DNA from: Sphingobium sp.
Lineage (GTDB): Bacteria > Pseudomonadota > Alphaproteobacteria > Sphingomonadales > Sphingomonadaceae
Length of the DNA: 40,341 nt
NCBI GenBank assembly: GCA_017745115.1
Contig: JAGIAA010000024.1
Location: forward strand, 1 to 40,341
Direction of reading: 5' to 3'
The notes under the pieces were generated by a model. That model did not search any database. It was not told the origin of the DNA and was given only the letters and a program-made list of their open reading frames with translations. Shown piece after piece: positions 26,049 to 36,300 of this stretch (positions within the stretch are counted from its first letter, which is position 1; every line of letters starts with the position of its first letter). The position numbers were made by a program, and so were the translations under genes.

Positions 26049-28250
26049 TCAGTGCCGTTGCGCGGCCGTCATATTTTCAAGCAGTGCCTCGAAATCGCGG
26101 GCATAGCGCTCGGTATCGAAGAGCGGCGTTGTCAGCCGATTTTTCGCAAGCTTCTCGCGGACAGCAGTCAGCTTTGCCGGGTTGGTCGCCAGTTCCAGGG
26201 CGAGCGCCTCATATGCCTCGTTGGTTTCGGTCACCAGCTCCGGCATGCCGACGGCATGGAGCAGGCTTGCCGCAACGCGGGCGACGAAACTGTTCCCGAT
26301 CTTCGTGACGATCGGAAGGCCGGCCCAGAGCGCGTCGCTCGCCGTGGTGTGCGCATTGACCTTGAACGTATCGAGGAACAGGTCGGCGCAGCGCTGGCGG
26401 GCGAGATGCTCGGCATTGGGCGCACGCTCGGCGAAAACCAGGCGTGCGGGATCGATGCCGCGCGCGGCGGCCTCGCGCCTGAGATTCGCGGCCGCCCATT
26501 CATTGTCCTGCAACAGCCAGAGAACGCTGCCGTCGACCTTCGCCAGCAGGCGCATCCAGATGTCGAACTCGGCCGGCGTGATCTTGTAGTTGTTGTTGAA
26601 CGAGCAGAACACGAAGCCGTCTTGGGGCAGACCGAGTTCGGCACGACTGAAGACCCTGTCCGAGATGGAGCGATCACGGTCGTTCACCTGGTAGCTGTGC
26701 GGCAGATGGGCCAGCTTTTCGGCGTAGAAGGGCTGGTGCGCGTCCGGCGCGATGATCGGATCCGTGACGATATAGTCGATGAAATCGCTGCCCATCGTGC
26801 TTGGGAAGCCGAGATAATTGACGGCGATCGGGGCGGGGCGGTGCGCGAAAATGCCCGAGCGCGACGTTTCGGTGAAACCCTTGAGGTCGATCGCGATGTC
26901 GATGCCCTGTTCGCGGGACAAGGCAGCGATCTCGGGATCGCTCAGCGTTGCGACCTGGTGAAAGCCATCGACGCAGGCCAGCACGCGCCGGCGCATCGGA
27001 TCTTCGGAATCGGGCCCGTAGGAAAAAGCATGGATCTCGAACCGGCTCTTGTCATGCAGTTCCAACAGCCGGATCATCAGGCACATGGTCGCGTGATTGT
27101 GGAAGTCCGCTGAAAAATAACCGATCTTGATCTTCGCGGCCGGATTGCGCGGTTGGAAGCGCGCCGCGCGGCCCACGCCATAGCGCTCCGCAGCCCACTG
27201 TCGGGCATAGACCAGCTGGCGTGCGGGATCGTCGTCGATGGGCAGCATGTAGAATGGCGGTACGACCTGACCGGCCAGCGCCAGCTGCGAGAGCGCTTCG
27301 CCCTGGGCCATGCCGCTCCAGTGGCAGAGATGCGCCTTCATGTAGAGAGTCTCGGCCAGCGCCATGGCATAGCCGGGCTTGATCTCGAGTGCCTTCTCGA
27401 AACTCGTTCGCGCATCGTCGGGCCGCTTCAGGAACTTGAGCGTCACGCCGCGATTGTTCCAGGCCTCGGCGGAGCCCGGCTGGAGTGCCAGCGCCTGGTC
27501 GTAGCTTGCCAGCGCGTCTTCGAGCCGGTTCAGGGCCTTGAGCGCATTGCCGCGATTGACGAACGCGCCGGCAAGGGCGGGGCTGAGCGCTACGGCCTGA
27601 TCGAAGTCGGCAAGGGCGTCATCCGGCCGGTTGAGAGCCTGCAGCGTGTTGCCGCGATTGTTGTAGGCCTCGGCGCGGTCCGGCTTCAGCTGGATCGCGG
27701 CGCCAAAGCTCGCCAAAGCCTCCTCATGACGCTTGAGGCTGGCGAGCGCGATGCCGCGGTTCATATGCGCTTCGGCATAAGCCGGATTGAGCTGCAACGC
27801 GGCGTCGAAGCTGGCGAGGGCATCCGTCGGGCGGCCCAACTCACGCAGGGCATTGCCGCGGTTGTTCCAGGCCTCGAAATAATCCGGCGCCAACGCAACG
27901 GCGACGTCGTAGAGGGCGACCGCCCGTTCGAAGCGTCCGATCCGGCTGTTGAGCGCGCCGGCGACATTGTGGAGCACCTCGCCATGCGGGAAGCTCTGCA
28001 CCAGTGTTTCTGCCCAGTCCGCGCCCTGTTGCCAGCGGCCCTGGCTGTAGAGCGCGACGAGGTTCGCCATCACCTCCTGCGGCGGGTTCTGGAGAACAGG
28101 TTTCAGCAGCGCTTCGAGCTCGGCCTGCGCCTTTTTGTTGCCGGGAAAGCGCTCCAGCACCTCACGCAGCAGCCGCTCGGCTTCGTCTGAATTGCCGTTG
28201 GCGGCAGCGCTCTGCGCCTTGCGGAACGCTTGGTCGACGGACATTTTCAT
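26049..28250 (-). CDS. TPR protein with O-GlcNAc-transferase (GT41/SPINDLY-like) domain
   Basis: A 733-residue cytoplasmic protein. Residues about 1-310 are tandem TPRs with the repeating pattern AWNNRGNALRELGRPTDALA, at least seven copies. Residues about 370-733 form the GT41 catalytic region: KIKIGYFSADFHNHATM, DIAIDLKGFT, RPAPIAVNYLGFPSTMGSDF, FCSFNNNYKITP and DTFKVNAHTTASDALWAGLP. This family moves a sugar from a nucleotide donor to Ser/Thr of proteins; in bacteria some members modify flagellin or adhesins. The acceptor is unknown here. The ATG at 28250 shares one base with the stop of the upstream glycosyltransferase-methyltransferase gene (TGATG), so they are one operon. Confidence 0.92.
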   Translation of the reverse strand: MKMSVDQAFRKAQSAAANGNSDEAERLLREVLERFPGNKKAQAELEALLKPVLQNPPQEVMANLVALYSQGRWQQGADWAETLVQSFPHGEVLHNVAGALNSRIGRFERAVALYDVAVALAPDYFEAWNNRGNALRELGRPTDALASFDAALQLNPAYAEAHMNRGIALASLKRHEEALASFGAAIQLKPDRAEAYNNRGNTLQALNRPDDALADFDQAVALSPALAGAFVNRGNALKALNRLEDALASYDQALALQPGSAEAWNNRGVTLKFLKRPDDARTSFEKALEIKPGYAMALAETLYMKAHLCHWSGMAQGEALSQLALAGQVVPPFYMLPIDDDPARQLVYARQWAAERYGVGRAARFQPRNPAAKIKIGYFSADFHNHATMCLMIRLLELHDKSRFEIHAFSYGPDSEDPMRRRVLACVDGFHQVATLSDPEIAALSREQGIDIAIDLKGFTETSRSGIFAHRPAPIAVNYLGFPSTMGSDFIDYIVTDPIIAPDAHQPFYAEKLAHLPHSYQVNDRDRSISDRVFSRAELGLPQDGFVFCSFNNNYKITPAEFDIWMRLLAKVDGSVLWLLQDNEWAAANLRREAAARGIDPARLVFAERAPNAEHLARQRCADLFLDTFKVNAHTTASDALWAGLPIVTKIGNSFVARVAASLLHAVGMPELVTETNEAYEALALELATNPAKLTAVREKLAKNRLTTPLFDTERYARDFEALLENMTAAQRH

Positions 28251-29617
28251 CAGGCAGCGGCCCGCATTTCGGACTTGCTGAGCAAAGCGAGCAGCGAGAT
28301 GCCGTTGAAGAACCACATCTTCTCGATGTTGAGGCTGCTATATTTCCGGATCGTGTTTGCGAAGGTGTAGGGCGTGTACCAGACATTATGGTCCGGATGG
28401 ACGACCTCGACGAAGGTCTGCGCGTCCATGAGATAGTCGAAATGGCGGCTGCGGCACTGGAAGGCATCTGGCACCGAGATGAGGAACGTCTCAGCGTCGA
28501 TGGCTTCCAGATCACGCAGGAATTCCGAGACGTTTGCCACATGCTCCATGACTTCGGGGCAGAGCACGACGTCATAGCTGCCGGTCGCATCCGACAGTTC
28601 GGAGAACAGGCTGCCCTTCGTGATATAAGGCGCGAGTTGCTCGAGCGCTTCGACATGCGGATCGCAGCCGTCCAGCGCCGCGCAGACCGGCTCGAGCTGC
28701 AGGTGCAATGATGTCTTGGGATCGGTGATCGGCCAGTCGGCGCAGCCGACATGGAGCACGCGCTTTCCCTGGCACAGCGACTGCAGCACGCCGAGACGGC
28801 CGACGGTGGCGATCTCGCTGCTGACTTCGACCTTCTGAACGAAGTAGGGGGCGTGAAGCGATTCCAGCTTCGAGGTGCCGGGAATGGCCGCCGCAGTCGA
28901 GGCAGGGGCCGGCTCCGGTGCGAGGGCCGCCACGGCCGGCGCGGGCGCGTTCAGCACCTTAGCCGGAACCGACGCCTGGCTGATATCCTGCTGGTGGATC
29001 TTGTTATAGGTCTTGAGCGTCGAGCCCCAGAGCTGGTCGGCGTAGATGGGGTCGCTGCCGTCATAAGCGATGCCGGTGAAATGGCGCGGGATGAAGAAGT
29101 GGCTGGGATAGATGCGCAGCCGCGAATAGGCGTATTTGCGATAGCTCTCGGTGAGACGCAGCGGGCCGACCGTTTTCCAGGCCATCTCATGCGTCACGCT
29201 CGGTTCGGCGTGGATATCGGCGATGATCTGCTTGACCAGCGGATTGCCCGCCTTGCAGCCGAAATAGCCGGCGGCGATCAGGCCGGGCCGCGCGATCTCG
29301 TTTTCCCAGCAGGCGAACGCCTCGCAATCGAGCAGGGCATCATCGAGCGGACGCAGGCAGATGCTGTCCGCGTCGACGACGACGCCGCCATTGGCATGGA
29401 GGATTTCCCAGCGCATCATGTCGGCAACGCCATTCAGCTCGCGGCTATACATCGCGTCCATATGGGCGCGGTTCAGCCAATCGAGGCTGTTGAGCTGCTC
29501 ATTGCCCCAGATGATGAATTGCCAGTCGGGGTTGAGCTGGCGCCAGGTGTCGATGCAATTGTCGGGGCGCTTGGTCTCGTCGCCGACCCAGATGAAATGC
29601 ATGATCTTCGGAATCAT
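28250..29617 (-). CDS. fusion of GT32-type glycosyltransferase and class I methyltransferase
   Basis: A 455-residue two-domain protein. Residues 1-220 are a GT32-like transferase: start IPKIMHFIWVGDE, then DWQFIIWGNEQLN, and the metal-binding DAD (82-84) in GGVVVDADSICLRPLD. An Ala/Pro-rich linker follows (about 225-265). Residues about 270-455 form a SAM-dependent methyltransferase: KRVLHVGCADWP as SAM-binding motif I, YDVVLCPEVMEHVANVSEFL as motif III-IV region. It may add a sugar and then methylate it. The ATG at 29617 (MIPKIMHF) is chosen because GT32 proteins begin there; an ATG at 29710 would add 31 residues. It is upstream in the operon with the GT41 gene. Confidence 0.85.
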   Translation of the reverse strand: MIPKIMHFIWVGDETKRPDNCIDTWRQLNPDWQFIIWGNEQLNSLDWLNRAHMDAMYSRELNGVADMMRWEILHANGGVVVDADSICLRPLDDALLDCEAFACWENEIARPGLIAAGYFGCKAGNPLVKQIIADIHAEPSVTHEMAWKTVGPLRLTESYRKYAYSRLRIYPSHFFIPRHFTGIAYDGSDPIYADQLWGSTLKTYNKIHQQDISQASVPAKVLNAPAPAVAALAPEPAPASTAAAIPGTSKLESLHAPYFVQKVEVSSEIATVGRLGVLQSLCQGKRVLHVGCADWPITDPKTSLHLQLEPVCAALDGCDPHVEALEQLAPYITKGSLFSELSDATGSYDVVLCPEVMEHVANVSEFLRDLEAIDAETFLISVPDAFQCRSRHFDYLMDAQTFVEVVHPDHNVWYTPYTFANTIRKYSSLNIEKMWFFNGISLLALLSKSEMRAAA

Positions 29618-29755
29618 CGTCTTTTTGTCCCCGTGGAGGCGCGCGCGGGCTGGTCCGTCGCGGTCAGGAGGAGGACGGTAAAAGGGGAGGGTTAATACCG
29701 CGTTAGCCATGCGTCTCTCGCCGACCGATTGGTCGCGCGAGATTGCGTTCCATCC

Positions 29756-29775
29756 TATGTACGATAGTGTACATA
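29756..29775. promoter_or_regulatory. palindromic operator-like site between glycosylation and chemoreceptor operons
   Basis: TATGTAC-N6-GTACATA is a perfect 7+7 inverted repeat with a six-base spacer. It lies in the 215-base divergent region between the starts at 29617 and 29833. Its spacing, one helical turn between half-site centres, fits a dimeric helix-turn-helix regulator. No regulator gene is adjacent. Confidence 0.55.
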
Positions 29776-29832
29776 ATCTAAATTTAAGGCCCGCGTCGCT
29801 AACGCCTGTCGCGTGAAGGGACGAACGCCATC

Positions 29833-30165
29833 ATGCTACATCGATATCGGACAGGATTCGGCCAGTCGGCCGGCTGGGTCATTGCGCAGACGCTTATCGT
29901 CGGATTTGCAATGGTTGCAGCGCTGCTGACGCCGCCCGAGACGGGTGCGATCCTGCTGCTGCCGCTGGGACATGGCGGTCCGGGAATCGCATTGCAGCGG
30001 GCGCTCGAGACAGGCGCGCGTCTTGAAGGCGCCGGTCCGATCGCTGGGACCTTCGTGGTCGATGGCGACCGCGGCCGTCTCGCACCCGTCATGCTTAATG
30101 CCGGCGTGCTGATCCTGGCGGCGCCGGCGCCCCTGTGCGGCAAGTCGCGGAGGGCCACGGCATGA
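29833..30165 (+). CDS. small membrane-anchored protein coupled to a chemoreceptor, unknown function
   Basis: A 110-residue protein with one N-terminal hydrophobic helix (about residues 12-34, [18 protein letters not shown]) and a small soluble part with LLLPL near residue 42, [13 protein letters not shown] near 75 and a second hydrophobic strand before LCGKS. I do not recognise a named family. GAAGGGA precedes the ATG at 29833. Its stop overlaps the start of the next gene by four bases (ATGA), so the two are translationally coupled and probably function together. Confidence 0.68.
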   Translation: MLHRYRTGFGQSAGWVIAQTLIVGFAMVAALLTPPETGAILLLPLGHGGPGIALQRALETGARLEGAGPIAGTFVVDGDRGRLAPVMLNAGVLILAAPAPLCGKSRRATA

Positions 30166-31772
30166 GTCTGGTGCAGCGGTTGCGTACCGTATTCCTGTCC
30201 TGGGGATTTGAAGAAGTCGGCGAGGCGCAAGGCCTGGGCTCTGCCGATCTGCTCAGACAGCGCGGCGTCCTGATGATCGCGGCGCTTGGCTGGGTAACGC
30301 TCTCCGCGCTCGGTTGCGCCATGTTGGCCGGTGGACTGAAGACATACTGGACGGTGCTCGGTGTCGGCGCCCTGACCTGTATCTGCCCCACGATCATGGC
30401 GCTTCAGGGGCGCTATGACGCCACAGCCCGGTTCGTCACCGCGACGCTCGCCGCCGCCATGCCTTCCTTGTTGGTCTACGCCCTTCAGGGGCAGGCCTGG
30501 CAGATGGACGGGCATATGTTCTTCTTCGTCGGCCTCGCCGCGCTGACCGTCCTGTGCGACTGGCGTCCGATCGCTTTCGCATCGCTCCTGGTTGCCGGCC
30601 ACCATCTGCTGCTGAACGGCGTGATGCCCGGCTGGGTGTTCGCGGGTTCGGGTGATATCGGCCGCGTCCTCTTCCACGCGACTGCGGTTATTCTGCAGTT
30701 GGCTGTTCTGAGTTTCATCACGGTTCGCTTGCAGAGCCTGCTTGCGACCCAGGATGCGGCGCTCGTGCAAAGCCGGAACCTGGTTGAACAGGCCCAGGAG
30801 CAGCGCCGGCGCGCCGACACGGCTCTCGAAATCGCGCGGCTGGCCGAGGCAGAAGCCGAAAAAGACCGCGAGCGCTATCGGCAGGTCGAGGCCCGTCTGG
30901 CCAGCGACCGGCAGGCGGAACTCCTCGCCCTGGCGGAAAAATTCGAGCTGTCCGTGTCCAACATCGCCGTCGCGATCGACGCCGCCGCGGGGCAGCTCGA
31001 AGCGTCGGCCGTCTATCTCGACGACATGTCGAGCGCGGCGGGCCGGGAAGCTTCGGAAGTGGTGGCCGGCGCCGCGGATGCCAGTGGCGAGATCCGGCAG
31101 GTTGCAGAGGCGGTGCGCGCGCTCAGCCTCTCGATCGGATCGGTCGCGGCAGGCGCCGAGCAGCAGCGGGAGCTCACCCTGCTGGCGAAGTCGAGCGGAA
31201 CCCAGAGCGTGGTCACGCTCGATGTCCTCGTCGAATGCACGGGCCAGATCGCGATGTTCCTCGACGAGATCAAGGGGATCGCCTCCAAGACCAACCTTCT
31301 CGCGCTCAACGCGACGATCGAAGCATCGCGTGCGGGCGAGGCGGGCCGTGGCTTTGCCGTGGTCGCGAACGAGGTGAAGAGCCTGGCTGCGGACGCGGGT
31401 AGCGCGAGCGACCGTATCGCCGACATTCTGGCGCGCATAACCCTGTCCGCCGGCGAGACGTCCAGCGCTTGCGTGAAGGCGACCGATGCCGTCGAGGAAG
31501 TCGCCCTCGCAGCGGACGAGATTGCCAACGAGGTGTCCGGGCAGAGGACCATTGCCGCTGCGATCGAGCACAGCGCCGACCGCGTTGCGAGCAACGCCTC
31601 GGCCGTGGAGCGTCGGGTCGGCCGTGTCGCTTCGACGATATCGGAAGCCGCCACGATGTCCGCCCAGGTCCGGCAGAGCGCCTCTGCCCTGTCGGCGTCC
31701 ACCCGGGACCTGCGAGCGTCCACCGAGCGTTTCGTCAGCCAGCTCCGCGACGAAGGCGCCCTGGCGGCATAG
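30162..31772 (+). CDS. methyl-accepting chemotaxis protein with multi-pass membrane sensor
   Basis: A 536-residue receptor. The N-terminal about 195 residues hold five to six hydrophobic helices rather than the usual periplasmic pocket between two. A long coiled coil follows ([20 protein letters not shown]). The conserved hairpin tip is at about 380-400 ([19 protein letters not shown], then [14 protein letters not shown]). It should control CheA activity, with the signal sensed in or near the membrane. The N-terminal helices contain conserved-looking His residues (GHHLLLNG), but no ligand can be assigned. It starts at ATG 30162, overlapping the small upstream gene. Confidence 0.88.
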   Translation: MSLVQRLRTVFLSWGFEEVGEAQGLGSADLLRQRGVLMIAALGWVTLSALGCAMLAGGLKTYWTVLGVGALTCICPTIMALQGRYDATARFVTATLAAAMPSLLVYALQGQAWQMDGHMFFFVGLAALTVLCDWRPIAFASLLVAGHHLLLNGVMPGWVFAGSGDIGRVLFHATAVILQLAVLSFITVRLQSLLATQDAALVQSRNLVEQAQEQRRRADTALEIARLAEAEAEKDRERYRQVEARLASDRQAELLALAEKFELSVSNIAVAIDAAAGQLEASAVYLDDMSSAAGREASEVVAGAADASGEIRQVAEAVRALSLSIGSVAAGAEQQRELTLLAKSSGTQSVVTLDVLVECTGQIAMFLDEIKGIASKTNLLALNATIEASRAGEAGRGFAVVANEVKSLAADAGSASDRIADILARITLSAGETSSACVKATDAVEEVALAADEIANEVSGQRTIAAAIEHSADRVASNASAVERRVGRVASTISEAATMSAQVRQSASALSASTRDLRASTERFVSQLRDEGALAA

Positions 31773-31835
31773 TCGTCGGCAAGGGATGGGCACGTCTCGC
31801 GCTGCTCAGCCGCACGCGGGCGTGCATGCATGAAA

Positions 31836-32867
31836 CTAGCTTCGGGGGCGCTGTTTTCTAAAGGCCGACGGTGACGACCCTTTCCACAGTTTGAAGGCCC
31901 GCGACAGCACGGCCGGGTCGCTGTAACCGACATTCAGGGCTATGGTGGACACATGAATGGTGTCGCGGGAGAGGAGCGCCTCGGCCACCAACCGGCGCTG
32001 CTCGGTCACAAGCGCGCGCAGCGACAGGCCTTCCTCCGCAAGGCGCCGCTGCAAAGAGCGCCCGGACATGCCCATTTCGGAGGCCAGGCTGCCGAGATCG
32101 AGCGCGGCGTGACCGATCCGACGGGCAATCAGATAGCGCACCTGGTTTGCGATGGAGTCCCCACCATTGGCTTCCGCGATGATCTCCCGGAAATAGCGCT
32201 CCATATAGGGCGCTGCCGCGCTCCGGCCGCGCGGGCCCGGGCGGTCGAGATCGCGTTCGTGCAGCACGAGTTTGTTGGACTTTTGGTTGAACAGCACCGG
32301 GGCCTGAAACACCTGGTGCAATATCTGTCGTTCTCTTGGCCGCGGATCATCCGCGCCATGCTCCAGGTGGACGGCGGCCGGAGCCCATTTCGGGCCAAGC
32401 AGCGCCCGAATGAACCCGCAGGTCGCCGCGAGCGAGAACTCCACGTCCTGTCGGCGATGAACGATGGCCTTGTCTTCGACCATGTAAATCCAGTCTGCCC
32501 CTCCGGCCCGGACAATGAAGTCGATCCGCGTGCCATTGCGAACGGCGCATAGATAGGCGGAGAGTCTTGCCAGAGCGGAACGGACGTCCGTCGATGACCG
32601 GAACACATTGCCGATGATGCCGAAGCTTTCCGGCCGGAATTTGGCTCCGAGGCGCAGCCCGAAGAAGGGATCTTCGGCAAAGGCTGCCGCATCCTCGAAG
32701 AAGGCAAAATAGTCGGGGAGCGGGATTTCCTGATAGGTGTCGTGGATTTTCCAGGCGCTGGTCGGATGTCGATCGAGCAGGGAGTGGATCGATCGCCCCT
32801 GGCTCGCCAGGGCATCGGCAATGGGCGTCAGCACATTGGCGCGAATCAAAGTTTGTTCGACGTTCAA
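31836..32867 (-). CDS. AraC family regulator with N-terminal ligand-binding domain
   Basis: A 343-residue regulator. The N-terminal about 200 residues resemble the OruR/ArgR-like 'arabinose-binding' type domain (YFAFFEDAAAFAEDPFFGLR, FGIIGNVFRSS). The C-terminal AraC DNA-binding domain has both helix-turn-helices: LGSLASEMGMSGRSLQRRLAEE, then STIALNVGYSDPAVLSRAFKLW. The start is a TTG at 32867, because AGGAGA lies six bases before it; an ATG at 32903 would add 12 residues but lacks a good ribosome-binding site. Being divergent from the TonB receptor operon, it is the likely activator of that operon in response to the substrate. Confidence 0.88.
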   Translation of the reverse strand: MNVEQTLIRANVLTPIADALASQGRSIHSLLDRHPTSAWKIHDTYQEIPLPDYFAFFEDAAAFAEDPFFGLRLGAKFRPESFGIIGNVFRSSTDVRSALARLSAYLCAVRNGTRIDFIVRAGGADWIYMVEDKAIVHRRQDVEFSLAATCGFIRALLGPKWAPAAVHLEHGADDPRPRERQILHQVFQAPVLFNQKSNKLVLHERDLDRPGPRGRSAAAPYMERYFREIIAEANGGDSIANQVRYLIARRIGHAALDLGSLASEMGMSGRSLQRRLAEEGLSLRALVTEQRRLVAEALLSRDTIHVSTIALNVGYSDPAVLSRAFKLWKGSSPSAFRKQRPRS

Positions 32868-33329
32868 TGCTGCTCTCCTCTCCGCGATCCGAACATCCGT
32901 CATATTCCGGAAAACGACAACGGCGTGGCGCAACTTGTCAAGTTATCGGCGCCTTCGCTCATTCGACTTGGCGTGGCTTCGAGCGAGAAACGGTCGTTGA
33001 CGCGGCTTGATCGCGATTTTGGATGAGGAGCACCCGAAGAGACCTTGGCGGGATGTCAAAGTGCCGTGATCGCTGCTCCTTTCCGATGAATGCCCGGCGC
33101 AATCGGTCTGGCGCCGACCATCCGCATGGCGCGGCGCCGAGGCCGCAGGAACAACGGGCACAGTCCACCATTTATCGGGCGCGCGGGCGCTGCGGGGCTT
33201 GCGGACCAGCAATCAGCTGGCCGTACATCTCGCCTGCGGGGGGTCCCTGACAGAAGCCGCGCAGGCCATATTCGGACCGAAGGCCAGCCGATCGATAACG
33301 TTGATAAATGAGAACTTGGGGGGGATGCA
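32868..33329. promoter_or_regulatory. divergent regulatory region with palindrome AACTTG-T-CAAGTT
   Basis: This 462-base gap separates the AraC-type gene and the TonB receptor gene. A perfect 6+1+6 palindrome is at 32932-32944, about 65 bases upstream of the regulator start; it could be an autoregulatory operator. I find no convincing short gene in the gap. The region just before 33330 contains GATAACGTTGATAAATGAG, a plausible AT-rich -10 area, but no clear -35. The GGGGGGGA run at 33318-33325 is the ribosome-binding site of the receptor. Confidence 0.45.
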
Positions 33330-36300
33330 TTGATTAGGAGCGCATCGAAGACAGTCGCCATCTACGGCGGAGCCATCATCTGCTTGGCGCACGCCACCGC
33401 CGGGCACTCACAGGCCAAGGCCAAGCCAGACGACAGCCCGGTCGAGGACATTGTCATCACGGGCTCTCGCGTCATCACCAACGGCTTCGCGGCTCCCACG
33501 CCGGTGACGGTCGTCACGCTGGACCAGATGCGGCAGACGGCACCCAATAGCCTTGGCGACGCCGTCAATCAGCTTCCGCAGATCAAGAGTTCTTTCGTCT
33601 CCGCTTCCACGGGCTTCCGCAATGGCGCCGGCGATGGCGGCAGCTTCATCAACTTGCGCGGCCTCGGTGCCAAGCGCGGACTGGTCCTGCTGAACGGCGA
33701 GCGGGTGGTGCAGTCGCAGGCGAGCAGCACGGTCGCGGGCGCGGTCGATCTCAACGTCCTGCCACAGAATCTGGTCAAGCGGGTCGATGTGGTGACCGGC
33801 GGCGCGACTGCGGCCTATGGCTCGGACGCGCTGTCCGGCGCCATCAACTTCGTGCTCGACACCAAGTTCACCGGCCTCAAGGGCGAGATTCGCGGCGGCG
33901 TGACCACCTATGGCGACGATCGCTCGCTGTCCCTTTCGCTTGCCTATGGCCGGGACTTTGCCGGTGGACGCGGCCACATTCTCGTGTCTGGCGAACATTA
34001 TGAGACCGACGGCGTCGTTGACTTTACCGATCGCCCTTGGGCCAACGACTCGACCGCCAGCATCTCGACGGGCGCAACGCTGCCCCAGACCTCGCTCTCC
34101 ACACCGACCACGATTGTCGCGTCCAACGTGCGGCGCTCGAGCCTGGCATCGGGTGGTCTGGTGCTCACCGGCGCGACGGCGCTCAGGAACTCCACCTTCC
34201 TGACCTCCGCTGCGACGCTGACGGCTTTTCCTTTCGGCAGCTACCGGACGACGAGCACCATGGTCGGCGGCGGGTTCGATCCGGACTACGGGCGCTACTT
34301 CTCGCTGCTTCCGCAGACGCGCCGCGACAATCTCTATCTGCGCGCAAGCTACGACCTGACGCCGGATTGGACCGCGCATGCCGACTTCATGTACGGCCGC
34401 TCGAAGGTCGAATATCGGGGCCTGTACCAGACGTCGCCGGCCGGCGGTTACACCATCTTTGCCGACAACGTCTATCTGACGCCGGCGCTGCAGGCGCTGG
34501 CCAAAGGACCTGGCGCGACCAGCGCCAAGCTCTACAATCCCGCGACCGGCCAGTTCAACGGCGCGACGGTCAGCACCTTCACGATCGGCCGCATCAATAC
34601 CGACTGGGGCTTTGAAACCCAGAAATCGAGCTTCGACATGGTGCGTGGGTCGATTGGCCTGGATGGCAAGATCGGGCCCTGGTCCGTGGCGGCTTATTAC
34701 ACGCATGGTCAGTCGAACCACAGCGACGCCAGCCCGGGCGAGGTCAACAACGTCCGCCTCTATGACGCCCTGGACGCCGTCGCGAGCCCGGGCGGCAGCG
34801 GCCTGCCGATCGCCGGAACACCGGTCTGCCGCTCGACGCTCACCAACCCGGGCAACGGCTGCGTGCCTCTCAACGTCATCGGCCAGAATGTTGCCAATGC
34901 CCAGGCCCTTGCCTGGATCATGGCCGGCTCCGGTCCCACGCTCGACCAGCATCTCACTCAGGATGTATTCGATCTGAGCTTCCATGGCGAACCCTTTGAG
35001 CTCTGGGCCGGTCCGGTGTCCTTTGGCGCCGGCGCGACCTATCGCCGGGAAGAGGGCCATGCCGAAGCCGATGCCATCTCGGAATCCTATCTCCCGGCCA
35101 TCCTCAACCCGCTCTCGCCGGCCTTCAAGCCGGGTCTGACGCCGGCCCTGACGATCAATGGCTTCCCGACCGCGCTGCAAGGCGGCCGTGGCGGTTGGTC
35201 GGGTTTCAATCCGGGTGGTTTCAAGGGGAGTTTCAACGTCAAGGAAGTCTTTGCCGAAACGCTGATCCCACTGGCCAAGGATATGGTCCTCGCCAAGTCG
35301 CTGAGTGTCAGCGGCGCCATCCGCTACGCTTATTATTCCACCGCCGGCGGCCAGACCAACTGGAAGGTCGGCCTCGTGTGGGAGCCGGTCGACGGCGTTA
35401 GGGTCCGTGCGGCCCGCTCGAAGGATATCCGGGCGCCCAACCTCTATGACCTCTATGGCGGAGTCACCCAGAGCAACGCGCAGTTCAACGACCCGTTCCG
35501 GGGCAATCTGCTGACCCAGGGCGCGCTGACGATCTCCCAGGGGAACACGGCGCTCAAGCCTGAGGAGGGCGCCACCACCACTGCCGGCGTGGTCTTCCAG
35601 CCCCGCGCAATCCCCGGCCTGTCGCTGTCGGTCGACTATTACAGCATCAAGATCACCAACGCGATCGCCTCGCCCGGCACCCAGACGATCGTCAACCAAT
35701 GCTATGACGGCAATACGAGCTTCTGCTCGTTCATCACGCGCGATACCGCCAATCCCGGTGCCTATTCGGTGGGGCCGATCACGACCATCATCAACTCGCA
35801 ACAGAATATTGGCACGACGAAGCAGAAGGGTTGGGACTTCGAGGCGAGCTACGTGCTGCCGCTCTCTCGCCTCTTCGCCAAGCGCGAAGACGTGCTGAGC
35901 TTCCGGCTCCTGCTCAATCACATGTATGAAAACTCGACCTTCGTCGTCGGAGCCACCGCGATCACCGATCTCGTAGGCATCAATGGCGGCGGCATCGCCG
36001 CAGGTACGGGCGGCAACGTCGATTGGCAGGGCAGCCTGAGCGTGAACTATCAGATTGGGCCGCTGTCGCTCAATTGGCAGGAGCGTTTCATCCACGGCGG
36101 CAAGATCACGGCAACCTCGGACGCTGCGGGCAATCCCAACCCCAAGGACGCGCCGGTCAATCCCAACGCGACTGGAAATGGCCAGGTGCCGAACTGGGTG
36201 CCGAACTATTTCTACGCCAATGTCTCGGCGACCTACGGGTTCGGCAAGGACAGGAAGTATCAGGCTTTCCTGGTCGTCTCCAACCTCTTCAACAAGGCAC

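Noticed and set aside
29799..31793. 664-codon open frame on the minus strand opposite the chemoreceptor
   Set aside because: Low-complexity Arg/His-rich translation without domains; the plus-strand chemoreceptor hairpin is unmistakable.
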